Source: Hondaea fermentalgiana | Lineage: Eukaryota; Sar; Bigyra; Thraustochytrida; Thraustochytriidae | Reading direction: 5' to 3' | Length of the DNA stretch: 64,000 nucleotides | Assembly: GCA_014084085.1 (NCBI GenBank) | Contig: NPFB01000063.1 | Location: 31,734 to 95,733, forward strand | Part shown: piece after piece, positions 10,027-19,180 of the stretch | Layout: each line of letters begins with the position of its first letter | Position numbering within the stretch: position 1 is the first letter of the stretch | Made by a program: the position numbers and the translations under genes | The notes under the pieces: model-generated | Told to the model about the DNA's origin: nothing | Databases searched by the model: none | The model's input: the letters and a program-made list of their open reading frames with translations, nothing else

Positions 10027-12822
10027 ATGAGTCTTGAGCCCATCCACGGCGAGTTCCTGCAGGGCTTTGAGAGCGTGTACCAGCGCAACAATAAGAACTC
10101 GCGGTGCAAGAACCTGCGGTGCTTTCCGCACTGTAGCATTGCGCCCGATGGACAGACGCGACACGTCAAGTCAGGATTCTGTGGGTCGTACATCAAGCTT
10201 CATGTCTCGTCAGGGCTGGCGAATCTCAGCAACGGGGACTACGTTCAGGTCTTTGGCCAACTCAATGTAGCCGACGCGCCGAACCAAATGCACGTTGGTG
10301 ACAAAGTTCCTGCCAAGAAAATTGATGCACAGGCCCGGTCCCCGGAGAACCCTCTCAACAGCCTCATTCAAGGTGAAATCACAAACGAAGATGATCGCGG
10401 CACCGTCGTCGTCTTTAATCGCGCGCTGCAGAGCTGGCACTACCCATGGGCTAGCACGAAAACCACATGCGATAGTTTCCACTGTTTCGAGGCGCACTTT
10501 TATTTGCAGCGGGCAAACGATGACAAAGACCTCATTTTTCTTGGGTCTTTGCGCTCGCCAGCCTTTCAGGTTCTCTCGCGACGCAGACAGGCCAGTCTTC
10601 AGCAAAAGCAAGGCGGTTCCAAAAGCGGCGTTTCGACCAACCAGTCCGCTCAAAGCGGTCGGAAACGCGCGGCGCCCGGCAATCAAGGCGTCGACCAAGT
10701 TGATGCCGCGGGAGCCAGCAAAAGACAAACCAAGGTTGTTGACTGGATGCGAATGGCCCAATGTGACAAGTCCCCCGAGAGATCGTCGACTCGGGACCGC
10801 GTCAATGCAGATCCTGCGCCAAGTCCAACAAAAAAGGAAACACCAAATCCGCCTGGGGTTGCTCTTTCATCGCCGAACAAGCCCGAGGAAGCAATTGGAA
10901 TACCGCCCTTGGGCGCCTTGTCTCCCGAGTATGAAAAGAATCGCATGCTGGACCGTCTTTTAATGTTTGTCATCTTGTATGGCACGATATCGAATGCGAC
11001 GGACGAAGACACATTTTCAATGGATGGCGAAGGTGCGAGCTCAAACGATAGTGCTCTCGTCTCAGAAGGTTGGGGACAGCCATTCACATTTGCGGCAAAT
11101 ATGGGGAGAACGAGTTCGAGTAGCAGCGCCAGCTCCAGCTCCAGCTCGAGCTCCTTCACTAATAATCAATGGTCACGCGGAAATGTGGACAACAGCTTTG
11201 GGGCGGCTGCGGCCGCTGCCGCGGCACAAGAAAAAGACTGCCTCGACGACCTGGAGCTGGACGTCTTTCTGCAGGATCTCGATTTTGACATCGGCGTCGG
11301 AGGCCCAGGCGTCGAAACCTCCGGCGACGACGCGCGCAGCGCTAGCAGCTCAACCAAGCCGAGCGAGCCAAGCGAGGGAATGCGCTGCCTGGAGAAAGTT
11401 CTTTTGCGGCACGGCGGGATGCAGCCTGCCGTGGCGCGAGACGTTATTGATAGCCTCGACAGCCTTTGCGTCGTGATGCTCAAGCTGGCCAAACAAGGTC
11501 TGCCAGAGCACGATGAAATGGTCCGGTATTGGTCTGCGAACCTGCCCATGCTCAAGGCCCAGATCCAGCGTGAGAAAGAAGAGTACTCTTGGTCGATGGA
11601 GCGCGAATACGGAACATATGTGCGGGGCAGGTCGTACAACGACGCGGAGAATTCCATCTTTGGCGAGATGCGCCAAACGATGCGCAACTATGCAGAGCGC
11701 GCCCTCAATGAGGCCGGCCTGGGCAGGGCTCAGATCTCCCGCGCAATGCACTTGGCAGCGTGCTCCGGTCTTCTCAAATTTGAGCCCTTTCGGCCCCCGC
11801 CGTTGGACATTCGATCAAAGCTCAAGAGCGCTTGCGCAGTCTTTCCAAGCATTTCTGAAGCGGACATCAAAGCCCTCGTGGACGATGTACCTGCGGAATA
11901 CTTTGTCAATGAGGCGCAGCAACTTGTTTTTTGTAAAATGCTGATGCGCGTGCGACGTGCGACCTTTCTTCGGGCTCTTGCCAATCGAATCGTCGAAGAC
12001 CAACGCATCCGCGCACGACTCTCACGCAGAAAGCGTCTCCCTGTGCATCCAGACTGGAACATTAGCGGTCGTTGGATGAAAGTCAACTCCAAAGACATGA
12101 ACTCTAAGTCGCGCGACCTTGCGCTTTTGATTGGCTCCTTTCGGGGCCTCACCGTGAGCGACTTTACAGCCGAAATCCTTCGGTGCTCCTGGGATTGTAT
12201 CCGCATTTCCATAAGTTCTGACTTGCTGTGCGTACAAGGAGTTCCTCTGCTTTTCTCCAACTCACTCTGGGCGACCCCCTTTGGCGAAGTCACCAAGATG
12301 GGCATGCAAGAGCCACTTCCTTTGGGACCTATCATGGAGGAGCGATTTATGAATTGCTGGACCTCACGGGAGCAAGACGGTACCGCTGTTGTGAATATTG
12401 TCATGGGCACAGCGCCTGGGCGCGTGGAACCCAACAATTCTGCGTTTTCGGAGGAGCACCCAGAGACTCGAGTGAGTCGAGGACTTCCCTTCCATGACGA
12501 CGAGAATGTCCCTTCGGAGCGCGTTACAGCTGCTGTAAACCTGCAGCGAACAATTCGAAACTTTATTATTGAAAACAATGGCATGAACGCTAGTCCTGTG
12601 GTGCGCGTCTTCATGCGCTTTTGCAAGCGCCCTGGCGAGACCTCGAGTCTGAACATGACTCGTTCCATGTACTTTTTTGCCAGTGAAAAGGATGCGCCCC
12701 CAATGGACTCTGTGCCGGAGCTTATGAAGCTTCCAACTGGATGCTTCAAGGCGCTTCAGTTCCTGGCTGGCGAAATCACTTATATTTCGGCGGGTGGAAG
12801 AGGGGACGGCTCTTGGATCTAG
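10027..12822 (+). CDS. Paralog C of the three-member Cys/Trp-rich + FABP-like family (function unknown)
   Basis: 931 aa, the most divergent of the trio. The N-terminal domain (~12-188) has VYQRNNK (17-23), RCFPHC (31-36), SGFCG (49-53), WHYPW (137-141; the Gly of A and B is Pro), TTCDSFHCF and SPAFQVLSRRRQ (176-188). A longer insert separates RCFPHC from SGFCG. The linker contains polar, Ser-rich and Ala-rich tracts (SSSSASSSSSSSS; an A9 run) and the acidic patch LDDLELDVFLQDLDFDIG, which resembles an acidic/hydrophobic activation segment. The helical module aligns with A and B (IFGEMRQTMRN) but has lost the DPYYPPS motif (EPFRPPP). The last domain opens WNISGRW, so the Thr of GTW is Arg. Start codon context is GAGCCATGA. 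Confidence 0.88.
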   Translation: MSLEPIHGEFLQGFESVYQRNNKNSRCKNLRCFPHCSIAPDGQTRHVKSGFCGSYIKLHVSSGLANLSNGDYVQVFGQLNVADAPNQMHVGDKVPAKKIDAQARSPENPLNSLIQGEITNEDDRGTVVVFNRALQSWHYPWASTKTTCDSFHCFEAHFYLQRANDDKDLIFLGSLRSPAFQVLSRRRQASLQQKQGGSKSGVSTNQSAQSGRKRAAPGNQGVDQVDAAGASKRQTKVVDWMRMAQCDKSPERSSTRDRVNADPAPSPTKKETPNPPGVALSSPNKPEEAIGIPPLGALSPEYEKNRMLDRLLMFVILYGTISNATDEDTFSMDGEGASSNDSALVSEGWGQPFTFAANMGRTSSSSSASSSSSSSSFTNNQWSRGNVDNSFGAAAAAAAAQEKDCLDDLELDVFLQDLDFDIGVGGPGVETSGDDARSASSSTKPSEPSEGMRCLEKVLLRHGGMQPAVARDVIDSLDSLCVVMLKLAKQGLPEHDEMVRYWSANLPMLKAQIQREKEEYSWSMEREYGTYVRGRSYNDAENSIFGEMRQTMRNYAERALNEAGLGRAQISRAMHLAACSGLLKFEPFRPPPLDIRSKLKSACAVFPSISEADIKALVDDVPAEYFVNEAQQLVFCKMLMRVRRATFLRALANRIVEDQRIRARLSRRKRLPVHPDWNISGRWMKVNSKDMNSKSRDLALLIGSFRGLTVSDFTAEILRCSWDCIRISISSDLLCVQGVPLLFSNSLWATPFGEVTKMGMQEPLPLGPIMEERFMNCWTSREQDGTAVVNIVMGTAPGRVEPNNSAFSEEHPETRVSRGLPFHDDENVPSERVTAAVNLQRTIRNFIIENNGMNASPVVRVFMRFCKRPGETSSLNMTRSMYFFASEKDAPPMDSVPELMKLPTGCFKALQFLAGEITYISAGGRGDGSWI

Positions 12823-13019
12823 TTTTCAGAAAATCCGACGAGCTGTCCCGAAAGCCAGGTCTCTCGGTTCACCTCCTTGACCTCTCGTGTAACTCTGCTG
12901 CTCGAACTTGTCACGTCACTGTCATGAATAGATGGATTTATAGATTATTAGAGCCAAAACAAGCTTTCATTCTTTATTAGATGAACAAAGAGCTGGCGCT
13001 GCGACGGAGCCCTAAGACC
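12823..13019. other. Short convergent 3' gap
   Basis: 197 bp between the stop of paralog C and the stop of the oxygenase gene. AT-richer, without a recognised gene. Confidence 0.6.
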
Positions 13020-14174
13020 TTAGAGCTTGGCGCGGTAGCCAGATTCCTTGAGTTCCTTGTTGCGAAAGCTGCGCTGCATTCGTTTGATGTTCCACGCGTA
13101 GAGCGCCTGGGTTCCAAAGGGCACGTACTGGTCAACGACATTGGTCAGCGTCCCACTGGCATACGTGAGTGCGCGACCCCAGTAAAACGGGCCCTCGTCT
13201 TCGATTCCAGTGCCTGACATGTAGTCATTGCCTGTCATGTACTGAGCAAGCTGGTAGAGATACCTCTGAAGCAAGGTGACCGAGAATCCAGACTCTGAGG
13301 CCGCCTTCTCAGCGACACCATCAAGGATCTCGCGCGGTCCAGATCCCATAGGCTTGGCCTGATCGAGCATGCTCGCCATAAAGAACTCCTGTTGATCCAA
13401 GAGGGAATCGGGCAAGAGATCGGCCTCAATACCCAGAAGATAGCCAGCGTACTTCCACATGAGCATAAATGATGCCGTGTCACTCGTTGAAAGCGAAATA
13501 CCAACGTGCCGCAGCGATCTCAAGTTGACGTAACCAAAGAGGCCCAGTGTAATGGCCAAGTCATGCTGATTGATGGCCTGCTCTGTGGGGTGCTTAAACT
13601 TTCCCGTGGCGGACAAGTGATGCCGCAAAGCCGCATGCAAGAGCCTTGTGCGTACGAGCGTATCATGGGCCTCGCCACCAGGCTCAAGCTCGCCAGGAAG
13701 GACCATTTTGCCGATCATAAAAGAGGTTTCCTGCACGCGCCGTGAGCTGTTGGGTCCCCCAAGTTGACCCATCGAGGTCACGATGGCAGCCTTGCGAAAC
13801 ATAGCACCACCGACCAAGGCGGAAAATAGAGAGACTGCCATGAAGGGAGAGTACACGGCAATGAGTTCTTGGCCGCGTTTGATCTTGTCGAAATCCATCC
13901 ACGCAGGTACCGTCCACGCCTCTTGAAGAAAGGCCTCGCAGGCTGCCGAGTCTGCTCGATGCTCTTTCACCTCTTTCAGCAAATCCGACATGTTTGTGAT
14001 GCGGCCATTGATCTCCACGAGCGCGCGAATACACTCGTCTGCGGCCGGATCGCCCATCGTCCGCCATGCCTCAAAACGCTCCTGCGAGAACCGCGTCGTG
14101 TACCGGAGCTCTTCCTTGGCCGGAATGCGGTCCAAGGCCATCACCTTGGCCGCGTACTCGAGGTCGTGCTGCAT
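13020..14174 (-). CDS. ER-bound oxygenase mpaB / rubber oxygenase (Lcp-like, DUF2236) family protein
   Basis: 384 aa from the ATG at 14174. The open frame extends 80 codons upstream, but that part is basic low-complexity sequence, so the start at MQHDLEYAAK is preferred. Family marks: RTRLLHAALRHHL (~175-187), where H180 matches the position of the proximal haem ligand in latex-clearing proteins; INQHDLAITLGLF (~201-213); and WKYAGYLLGIEADLLP (~240-255). This family includes haem-b dioxygenases that cleave polyisoprene and the fungal MpaB enzyme that oxidatively cleaves a farnesyl side chain. By analogy the substrate could be an isoprenoid or other unsaturated lipid, but that is inference. 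The hydrophobic stretch around 106-130 may sit at a membrane. Two flanking genes converge or diverge; no pathway context is visible. Confidence 0.8.
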   Translation of the reverse strand: MQHDLEYAAKVMALDRIPAKEELRYTTRFSQERFEAWRTMGDPAADECIRALVEINGRITNMSDLLKEVKEHRADSAACEAFLQEAWTVPAWMDFDKIKRGQELIAVYSPFMAVSLFSALVGGAMFRKAAIVTSMGQLGGPNSSRRVQETSFMIGKMVLPGELEPGGEAHDTLVRTRLLHAALRHHLSATGKFKHPTEQAINQHDLAITLGLFGYVNLRSLRHVGISLSTSDTASFMLMWKYAGYLLGIEADLLPDSLLDQQEFFMASMLDQAKPMGSGPREILDGVAEKAASESGFSVTLLQRYLYQLAQYMTGNDYMSGTGIEDEGPFYWGRALTYASGTLTNVVDQYVPFGTQALYAWNIKRMQRSFRNKELKESGYRAKL

Positions 14175-15641
14175 CTTTCCTCTCAGCTCGCCGCCGCTTG
14201 ATGTTGGCCCTGCTGCTCTTTTTCCCCTCTCGCGCGATTCCGTTCTGCCGCGCCGTCCTCTCTCTGTTTTGCCAAGACGGACTTGGCTTCTGCCTTGGCT
14301 TTTGGCTTTTGGCTTGGCGCGCCAGATTGCGCAAGGCCCCAAGTCCAGGTCGCGCGCAATCTGACTGCACGGCGGCCGGTCGAGCGGCTCGTTGCTTTTG
14401 GCTCGGGCGATCAATCGACTCGCTGCGCGCGACGTCAGAGCTTGCTTGCTTGCTTGCTAGCTAGCTTCTGCACTCGTGGAGATGCTCGGGTTGTTTTCGT
14501 AGGCCTAGTTCTGCGTTTTTGATTTTAATAACTGTAAGCATGACATGGGGGAGACAAAACAACTTGACTGTGAAGACGAAGTTTAATGTATACAGTGTTT
14601 CGAGATGCCTAGGCACAAAGGCATTGGGCTCTAAGGAGAGCGACGAAGTCAGGTTCGTTAGCGACCGCTTCATGGTTTTTGTACGGATGTACTATGAACC
14701 TCTCTTGCATCGATGCAACTTTTTCCAGATCGTCTCAGTTTTTTGTCCCAATGTTCCCGCGCATACTTTTCCGTGGTCGGCCTACAGAATTCGTCTGACA
14801 AAAAGTCGCTTGAAAAGGAAAAGTCTTTTCCTTTTGCTCGCTCATCGAAGCTCTTTTGAGTTTGACTAATTCCTTCCTGAAAGAAGATGAGAAAGCAACC
14901 TAACTATTGTTTTTTTGCGCAACATGCGATTCCCAACCAGCCAGCCGCGTGATGCCACGAGTGCTTCCGTCCATCCAATGTTTCTGTACCAAAATCAAAG
15001 TTTCGGGCCAATCGAAATGCCGATCGCGCATCCGCACAGCATCAAGCGTATCGTTCCGCTTGGTTAACGCGGCATCGAAGAGATCGTCTTTCGCCACCTC
15101 CAACGTGCTTTCGCTCTTCCCTTTTTCTCCAGGCGGCCTGCCATCTCGCCAGTCCCGACGTTCCTCGACATCCGCTTCCCTCCCGCCGCTCTCTCTCGCC
15201 ACAGCGCGCTCTCCCTCGAGGCTCCAGCCCAGCCCTGCTCGCGGCAGGCTCGCGCTCCTCGTCCCAGTCCCGGCGTCGCGTTTTTTCCCTAGCCTCGCCT
15301 TGCTTCCTCCCTTCTACTCTTCGAGCCCGGCCGAGGCGAAGGGGCCCGGCCGCGAGGGCTTCGAGCACAACTTCAACTCCGACGCGGACGCGGGCGCGGA
15401 CGCCGACGCCGACGCCGACGCCGCGGCGTCGAGGCCGGGCGGAGGCGGCGCGCGCCGAGGCGAGCCGAGCGGAGGCGAGCGCCGGCGCGGGGAAGGAGGG
15501 GAAGGAGGGGAATCTCGCGGGCCCGAGCCGCCAGACGTTCCCCTGGCGCTCTCGGGGCCACGGCCGTCCACGCGCGCGCGGCGGCGGCGACCGGGGCGGG
15601 CTGCGCCGGGAGAGAGAGAGGCCGCGGCGCTCGTGCATGCC
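14175..15641. other. Divergent promoter interval, oxygenase / His-Gln-rich protein
   Basis: 1.47 kb between two divergent starts. It holds a GCTTGCTTGCTTGC run (~14440-14460), GATCAATCGACT at 14409-14420, the palindrome TAGGCCTA at 14500-14507 and a mixed-composition stretch (14500-14900). A frame open from 14907 runs into the downstream gene but encodes low-complexity Arg/Pro/Gly/Asp before 15642, so it is treated as leader. Confidence 0.5.
14500..14507. promoter_or_regulatory. TAGGCCTA palindrome, copy 1
   Basis: An 8 bp perfect palindrome in the divergent interval upstream of the oxygenase gene. The same octamer occurs at 20290 and 29150, also upstream of genes. A regulatory role is inferred from position only. 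Confidence 0.3.
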
Positions 15642-17090
15642 ATGGCGTCGCGAGACCCGCACGACCCCCGCGACGCCGGGGCGGGCGTGCCGAATGACGA
15701 CCTTGAGCAGGAGCACGAACACGAGCACCACCACCACCACCTCGAACACGGCGGCGAGGACGCAGTGGAGGATGCAGTGGAGGATGCAGAGGTGATCGAA
15801 ACCAGCCAAGATGCTGCGCAGGCCTCGGCCGAAGATCAAGGTGCGGGCGGCGACGCGCAAGGCGTAGATCCGGAGACCAACGATGCAGGGGAAGATGGCA
15901 AGCTCGAGGTCGACGGTGTCACTGGCGCCGGCATGCAAGGAGACGACGACGAAGATCCGCATCAGCACCCGGACCATCATCTCGAGCATCACGAGCACGG
16001 CCATCTCAATGCTGATAACGCGGACGCGGACCAAGAAGATCTCACGGGCCAGGATCACCAACTTCAACATCAAGATCAGGCGCAAACAGACCAAGATGGC
16101 GAAACACAACAAGAGGGACAGCAGCAGGACCATAGACAGTCGCAGGAAGCTCCGAATGTTGTTTCCGGCGATCACATACCGGCTCCACCCCCGCCACTTC
16201 CAGCAGGTGTACATAGTATCCACGCGCTTTCACACATGGCGATGCCACAGCCAGACCCGCCTGGAACGATTCCGCCGGATTTTGGCCTCCCGACGACGAG
16301 CGACCCTAGGGCCGTGGTGGCGCCGCCAGCGTCTTTTGCAGCCAATAATTCTGGCCTCCCTGTGCCCGCGCTGGTCAACCCCTATGCCATCCGGCACACC
16401 GATGCAAACGGCCAGTTTCCAGTCACTCTTCACGTTCTTGATGCGCAGACAGGCACGAGCACAGAGATTCCGGACCTGCATGGGCACATCATCAAGTTCA
16501 TCAGCGTGAACAGCGTGCTCGTCTTCCTGGATGCGCCCACGCGTCTTCGCATTGAAAGGGTCATCACTGAGATCAACTTGCGCACCCGCGAGGACCCGAC
16601 CAGCAAAGCCAAGGGACGCGAGGGTCAGCGCGAGCTCGTTTACACAATTGGCGACATTCACGTCCGACTCATCTTATACTCCAAACTGAATCGCAGCAAA
16701 AAGGATCAACAACGACAATGGCGCGAGCGCTGGGTAGAGGTTGTAAAAAACCTTACGCACGAGGCTCGATCTGGCAACGAGTCCAAAGTGATTCGGGAAT
16801 TCCACGATTGGCTCGACTACTGCCGCAACTTTTTGCAAGAAAACAAGTCCAAGTCGCTGTCCATCCAAAATCTGGCTCCAACTCCGCAAAAACGCAAGCG
16901 CGACGCTCTTAAAGCCGACGAGGAAGATGGTACCGTTGAAGCCTTCAAGGTCATGCGAAACGCGCTGGGCCAATACATTGTGCGCGCTGTCGACGGGCAA
17001 AACGATTCCAACGTGCGGCTCTCCGTCCTCTCATTTGTCGACCAACACAACAAGGACGCGCTCATTTTCCGCACAGACTCTGGGCCGTAG
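15642..17090 (+). CDS. Unrecognised protein with acidic His/Gln-rich N-terminus
   Basis: 482 aa from ATG 15642 (MASRDPHDPR); upstream in-frame codons are repetitive and compositionally like leader. Residues ~20-170 are extremely polar: His/Glu blocks (EHEHEHHHHH), EDAVEDAVEDAE repeats and Gln/Asp runs. A Pro-rich hinge follows (PAPPPPLPAG). The C-terminal ~240 residues look folded, with alternating hydrophobic strands (FPVTLHVLDAQTG, GDIHVRLILYSKL) and a long amphipathic stretch (QWRERWVEVVKNL to HDWLDYCRNFL). A KRKRD cluster near 430 could be an NLS. No known family is recognised. The His-rich acidic region could bind divalent metal; that is speculation. The next gene begins only 133 bp after the stop. 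Confidence 0.7.
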   Translation: MASRDPHDPRDAGAGVPNDDLEQEHEHEHHHHHLEHGGEDAVEDAVEDAEVIETSQDAAQASAEDQGAGGDAQGVDPETNDAGEDGKLEVDGVTGAGMQGDDDEDPHQHPDHHLEHHEHGHLNADNADADQEDLTGQDHQLQHQDQAQTDQDGETQQEGQQQDHRQSQEAPNVVSGDHIPAPPPPLPAGVHSIHALSHMAMPQPDPPGTIPPDFGLPTTSDPRAVVAPPASFAANNSGLPVPALVNPYAIRHTDANGQFPVTLHVLDAQTGTSTEIPDLHGHIIKFISVNSVLVFLDAPTRLRIERVITEINLRTREDPTSKAKGREGQRELVYTIGDIHVRLILYSKLNRSKKDQQRQWRERWVEVVKNLTHEARSGNESKVIREFHDWLDYCRNFLQENKSKSLSIQNLAPTPQKRKRDALKADEEDGTVEAFKVMRNALGQYIVRAVDGQNDSNVRLSVLSFVDQHNKDALIFRTDSGP

Positions 17091-17223
17091 TTGAATAGAT
17101 GGAATCAAAAAGTAAAGAGATGTCTCGCAGCTGCTGTTGTTGCTGCGACGTCCCAGCCAAACCTATTTTTCGAAGAATAACAAGTTGACGGTAGCAGCGC
17201 TTGCGGCCGGCTCGCTGTTCGGG

Positions 17224-18975
17224 ATGCATAGTCAAGGGTCGCCCAAGGCACCGAGACGCCTGCGCCACCTCTTTGCCGGAGCAGGCGTCGAAAACGATGA
17301 AGATAGCGACGAAGACGAGGAGGATAAACCGATGACGCCGCTGACATGGTCAAAAGCCGCCGGCTATGGAGAAGAGCGCGAGGGCCTCCTGGGCACCAAG
17401 GCTCACGCGCGCCCACGTGTGACCTCCGGGAGCGGCGGCAGACCGTCCGAAAAGACCAGCAAGACTGCGAATTTAAGGCTTCTAGACCAGGCCATTGACG
17501 AGATCGGCGTCGGCGCATACCAGAGACGTCTTCTCGTGCTTGCAGGCTTTAGCCTTTTCATCGACGTATCAGAAGGCGCGCTTCTCTCGCTTCTCTATGT
17601 CGAATTCGAGAGTCTTTGGCATGTTGCTGCACCCGATCTCGCCGTAATTGGCGCCTTTGGCGCACTTGGCATGATGCTGGGATCCTTCTTTTGGGGCCTT
17701 CTCGCGGACGCCTTTGGCAGGCGACACGCGTTCCGGGCTACGCTCATCATTTGCGTCATGGGTGGCCTCATTTCCTCCTTTGCAGGCTCTGTGCTTCAAT
17801 TTGCTTGGGCGAGACTTATCCTCGGTTTTGGTGCAGGAGGCAACCTCATCATTTGTCAATCTCTCCTTCTCGAAAGCTCTCCGCAGCGGGTGCGAGGACA
17901 GTACGTTGTTCTTTCCGGAGTGTCGTTTGGAGTCGCGCATCTTGTCATGGTCTCTCTGGCCTGGTTCTTGTTTCCGCGGATTGGTTGGCGTCACATGATT
18001 CGCTTCATATCGCTACTCTTTGTGCCCGCAATCGCACAGCTCGCCTTCTTTGTTGAGTCTCCGCGACACCACATTCAGCATGGACAATTTCACCAAGCCG
18101 TAGCTGCAGTGAAATTCATCGCAAAAGCTAATGCCAAGACGTGCCCCTCGTACTTTAATGTCGCAAACCTCGAATGGAGCGCACGAGAGAACGCCACGGC
18201 TGCCAAGGCGCCGCGCATGCCGTGGATGGCGCAGCGCACGAGGCGCCGTAAGCGTCTTTTGCGAGTGCGAAAGCTTGGACCGCTTCTTCTTGTTTGGTTG
18301 CTCATGGCCATTTCTTCTGGAATTTTTCAGTTCCTCCCACTCGAACTTCGCGCCTACTTTGGGGGAGGTCAGGCTCATTACCTCACAGCTTGCGTTCTTA
18401 GCCTCGCTGGCCTCGCGGGGACCTTTGTCAACTACCATGTCGTCAAGCAGGTCCCGCGCCGAAGAGCGATTTTCTGCGGCGCACTTTCGCTCGCTGTCAG
18501 CACGCTCTCGCTCTGTGTGGGAAGGCACGCAGGTCTTCTTTTTCTCAGCGTATTCTTCATGCACGCCTCCTTCTGCATCACTGTGAGCACTCTTTACACG
18601 TACACTCCGGAGTCTTTTCCAACAAGTGTCCGCAATTCTGTCTACGGACTCTGTGTTGGCTTTTTCCGCGCAGGTGCCGTCATCTCGCCCTTCGTCGCTT
18701 CGGCCTTCATTTCAAAAGTGCCCTTGTGCGCCACAAGTGCCTTCTTCGCGTCTATAAGCTTCGTTGCTGCACTTGTTGCGCTTTGTCTGCAGGGTGAAAC
18801 GCTTGGGCGCCCCCTCGAAGAAGAAGACGAAATAAAAGATGATGATGACAACGATGAAAATTCCAGCCGAAAATTTGGAAATGATGATGATGATGACGAC
18901 GACAACAAGAACCACCGCGATTTAGATAATTCCGACAGCTTCGAAAACGATCGACAAGACCTGATGAGTATATGA
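17224..18975 (+). CDS. MFS transporter, SV2/SVOP-like
   Basis: 583 aa from the first ATG in frame (17224); codons before it would need a TTG start. After an ~85 residue polar acidic leader comes AIDEIGVGAYQ...FIDVSEGALLS, which matches the opening of the SV2/SVOP family (a Gly-x-Gly-x-x-Gln motif and an acidic residue in TM1). The MFS loop 2-3 signature is present as LLADAFGRRHAF, and the first half ends ESPRHHIQHGQ. A second six-helix half begins near KLGPLLLVWLLM, giving ~11-12 hydrophobic segments. The C-terminus is a ~60 residue Asp/Glu/Asn-rich cytosolic tail with a run of 7-8 Asp. Substrate unknown; family members carry organic ions, nucleotides or sugars. The tight spacing after the upstream gene on the same strand is unusual here. 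Confidence 0.85.
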   Translation: MHSQGSPKAPRRLRHLFAGAGVENDEDSDEDEEDKPMTPLTWSKAAGYGEEREGLLGTKAHARPRVTSGSGGRPSEKTSKTANLRLLDQAIDEIGVGAYQRRLLVLAGFSLFIDVSEGALLSLLYVEFESLWHVAAPDLAVIGAFGALGMMLGSFFWGLLADAFGRRHAFRATLIICVMGGLISSFAGSVLQFAWARLILGFGAGGNLIICQSLLLESSPQRVRGQYVVLSGVSFGVAHLVMVSLAWFLFPRIGWRHMIRFISLLFVPAIAQLAFFVESPRHHIQHGQFHQAVAAVKFIAKANAKTCPSYFNVANLEWSARENATAAKAPRMPWMAQRTRRRKRLLRVRKLGPLLLVWLLMAISSGIFQFLPLELRAYFGGGQAHYLTACVLSLAGLAGTFVNYHVVKQVPRRRAIFCGALSLAVSTLSLCVGRHAGLLFLSVFFMHASFCITVSTLYTYTPESFPTSVRNSVYGLCVGFFRAGAVISPFVASAFISKVPLCATSAFFASISFVAALVALCLQGETLGRPLEEEDEIKDDDDNDENSSRKFGNDDDDDDDNKNHRDLDNSDSFENDRQDLMSI

Positions 18976-19180
18976 AATCGAATGATTTGAAACAAATGTG
19001 ACTTGTTTTTGGCATACACATCGACATGAAAAGTAGACATTGAACAGTTGCTTTACTTCTTGAACCTATGCTGCAAAAACGCGGGTGATCGTGACAGTGT
19101 CAAAAATGTATTTGTTTGCAAAGAGTCAAACAAAGGCACAGATGCATGGACGAATGAATACACGCGCTGCATCTTAAGAC
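18976..19180. other. Short convergent 3' gap
   Basis: 205 bp AT-richer sequence between the MFS transporter and the coiled-coil gene. No gene seen. Confidence 0.6.

Noticed and set aside
15042..16223. 393-codon minus-strand frame rich in hydrophobic residues (VLRLILMLKLVIL)
   Set aside because: It is the complement of the acidic/His/Gln repeat region of the plus-strand gene; its apparent membrane segments come from complementing GAC/CAC-type repeats.
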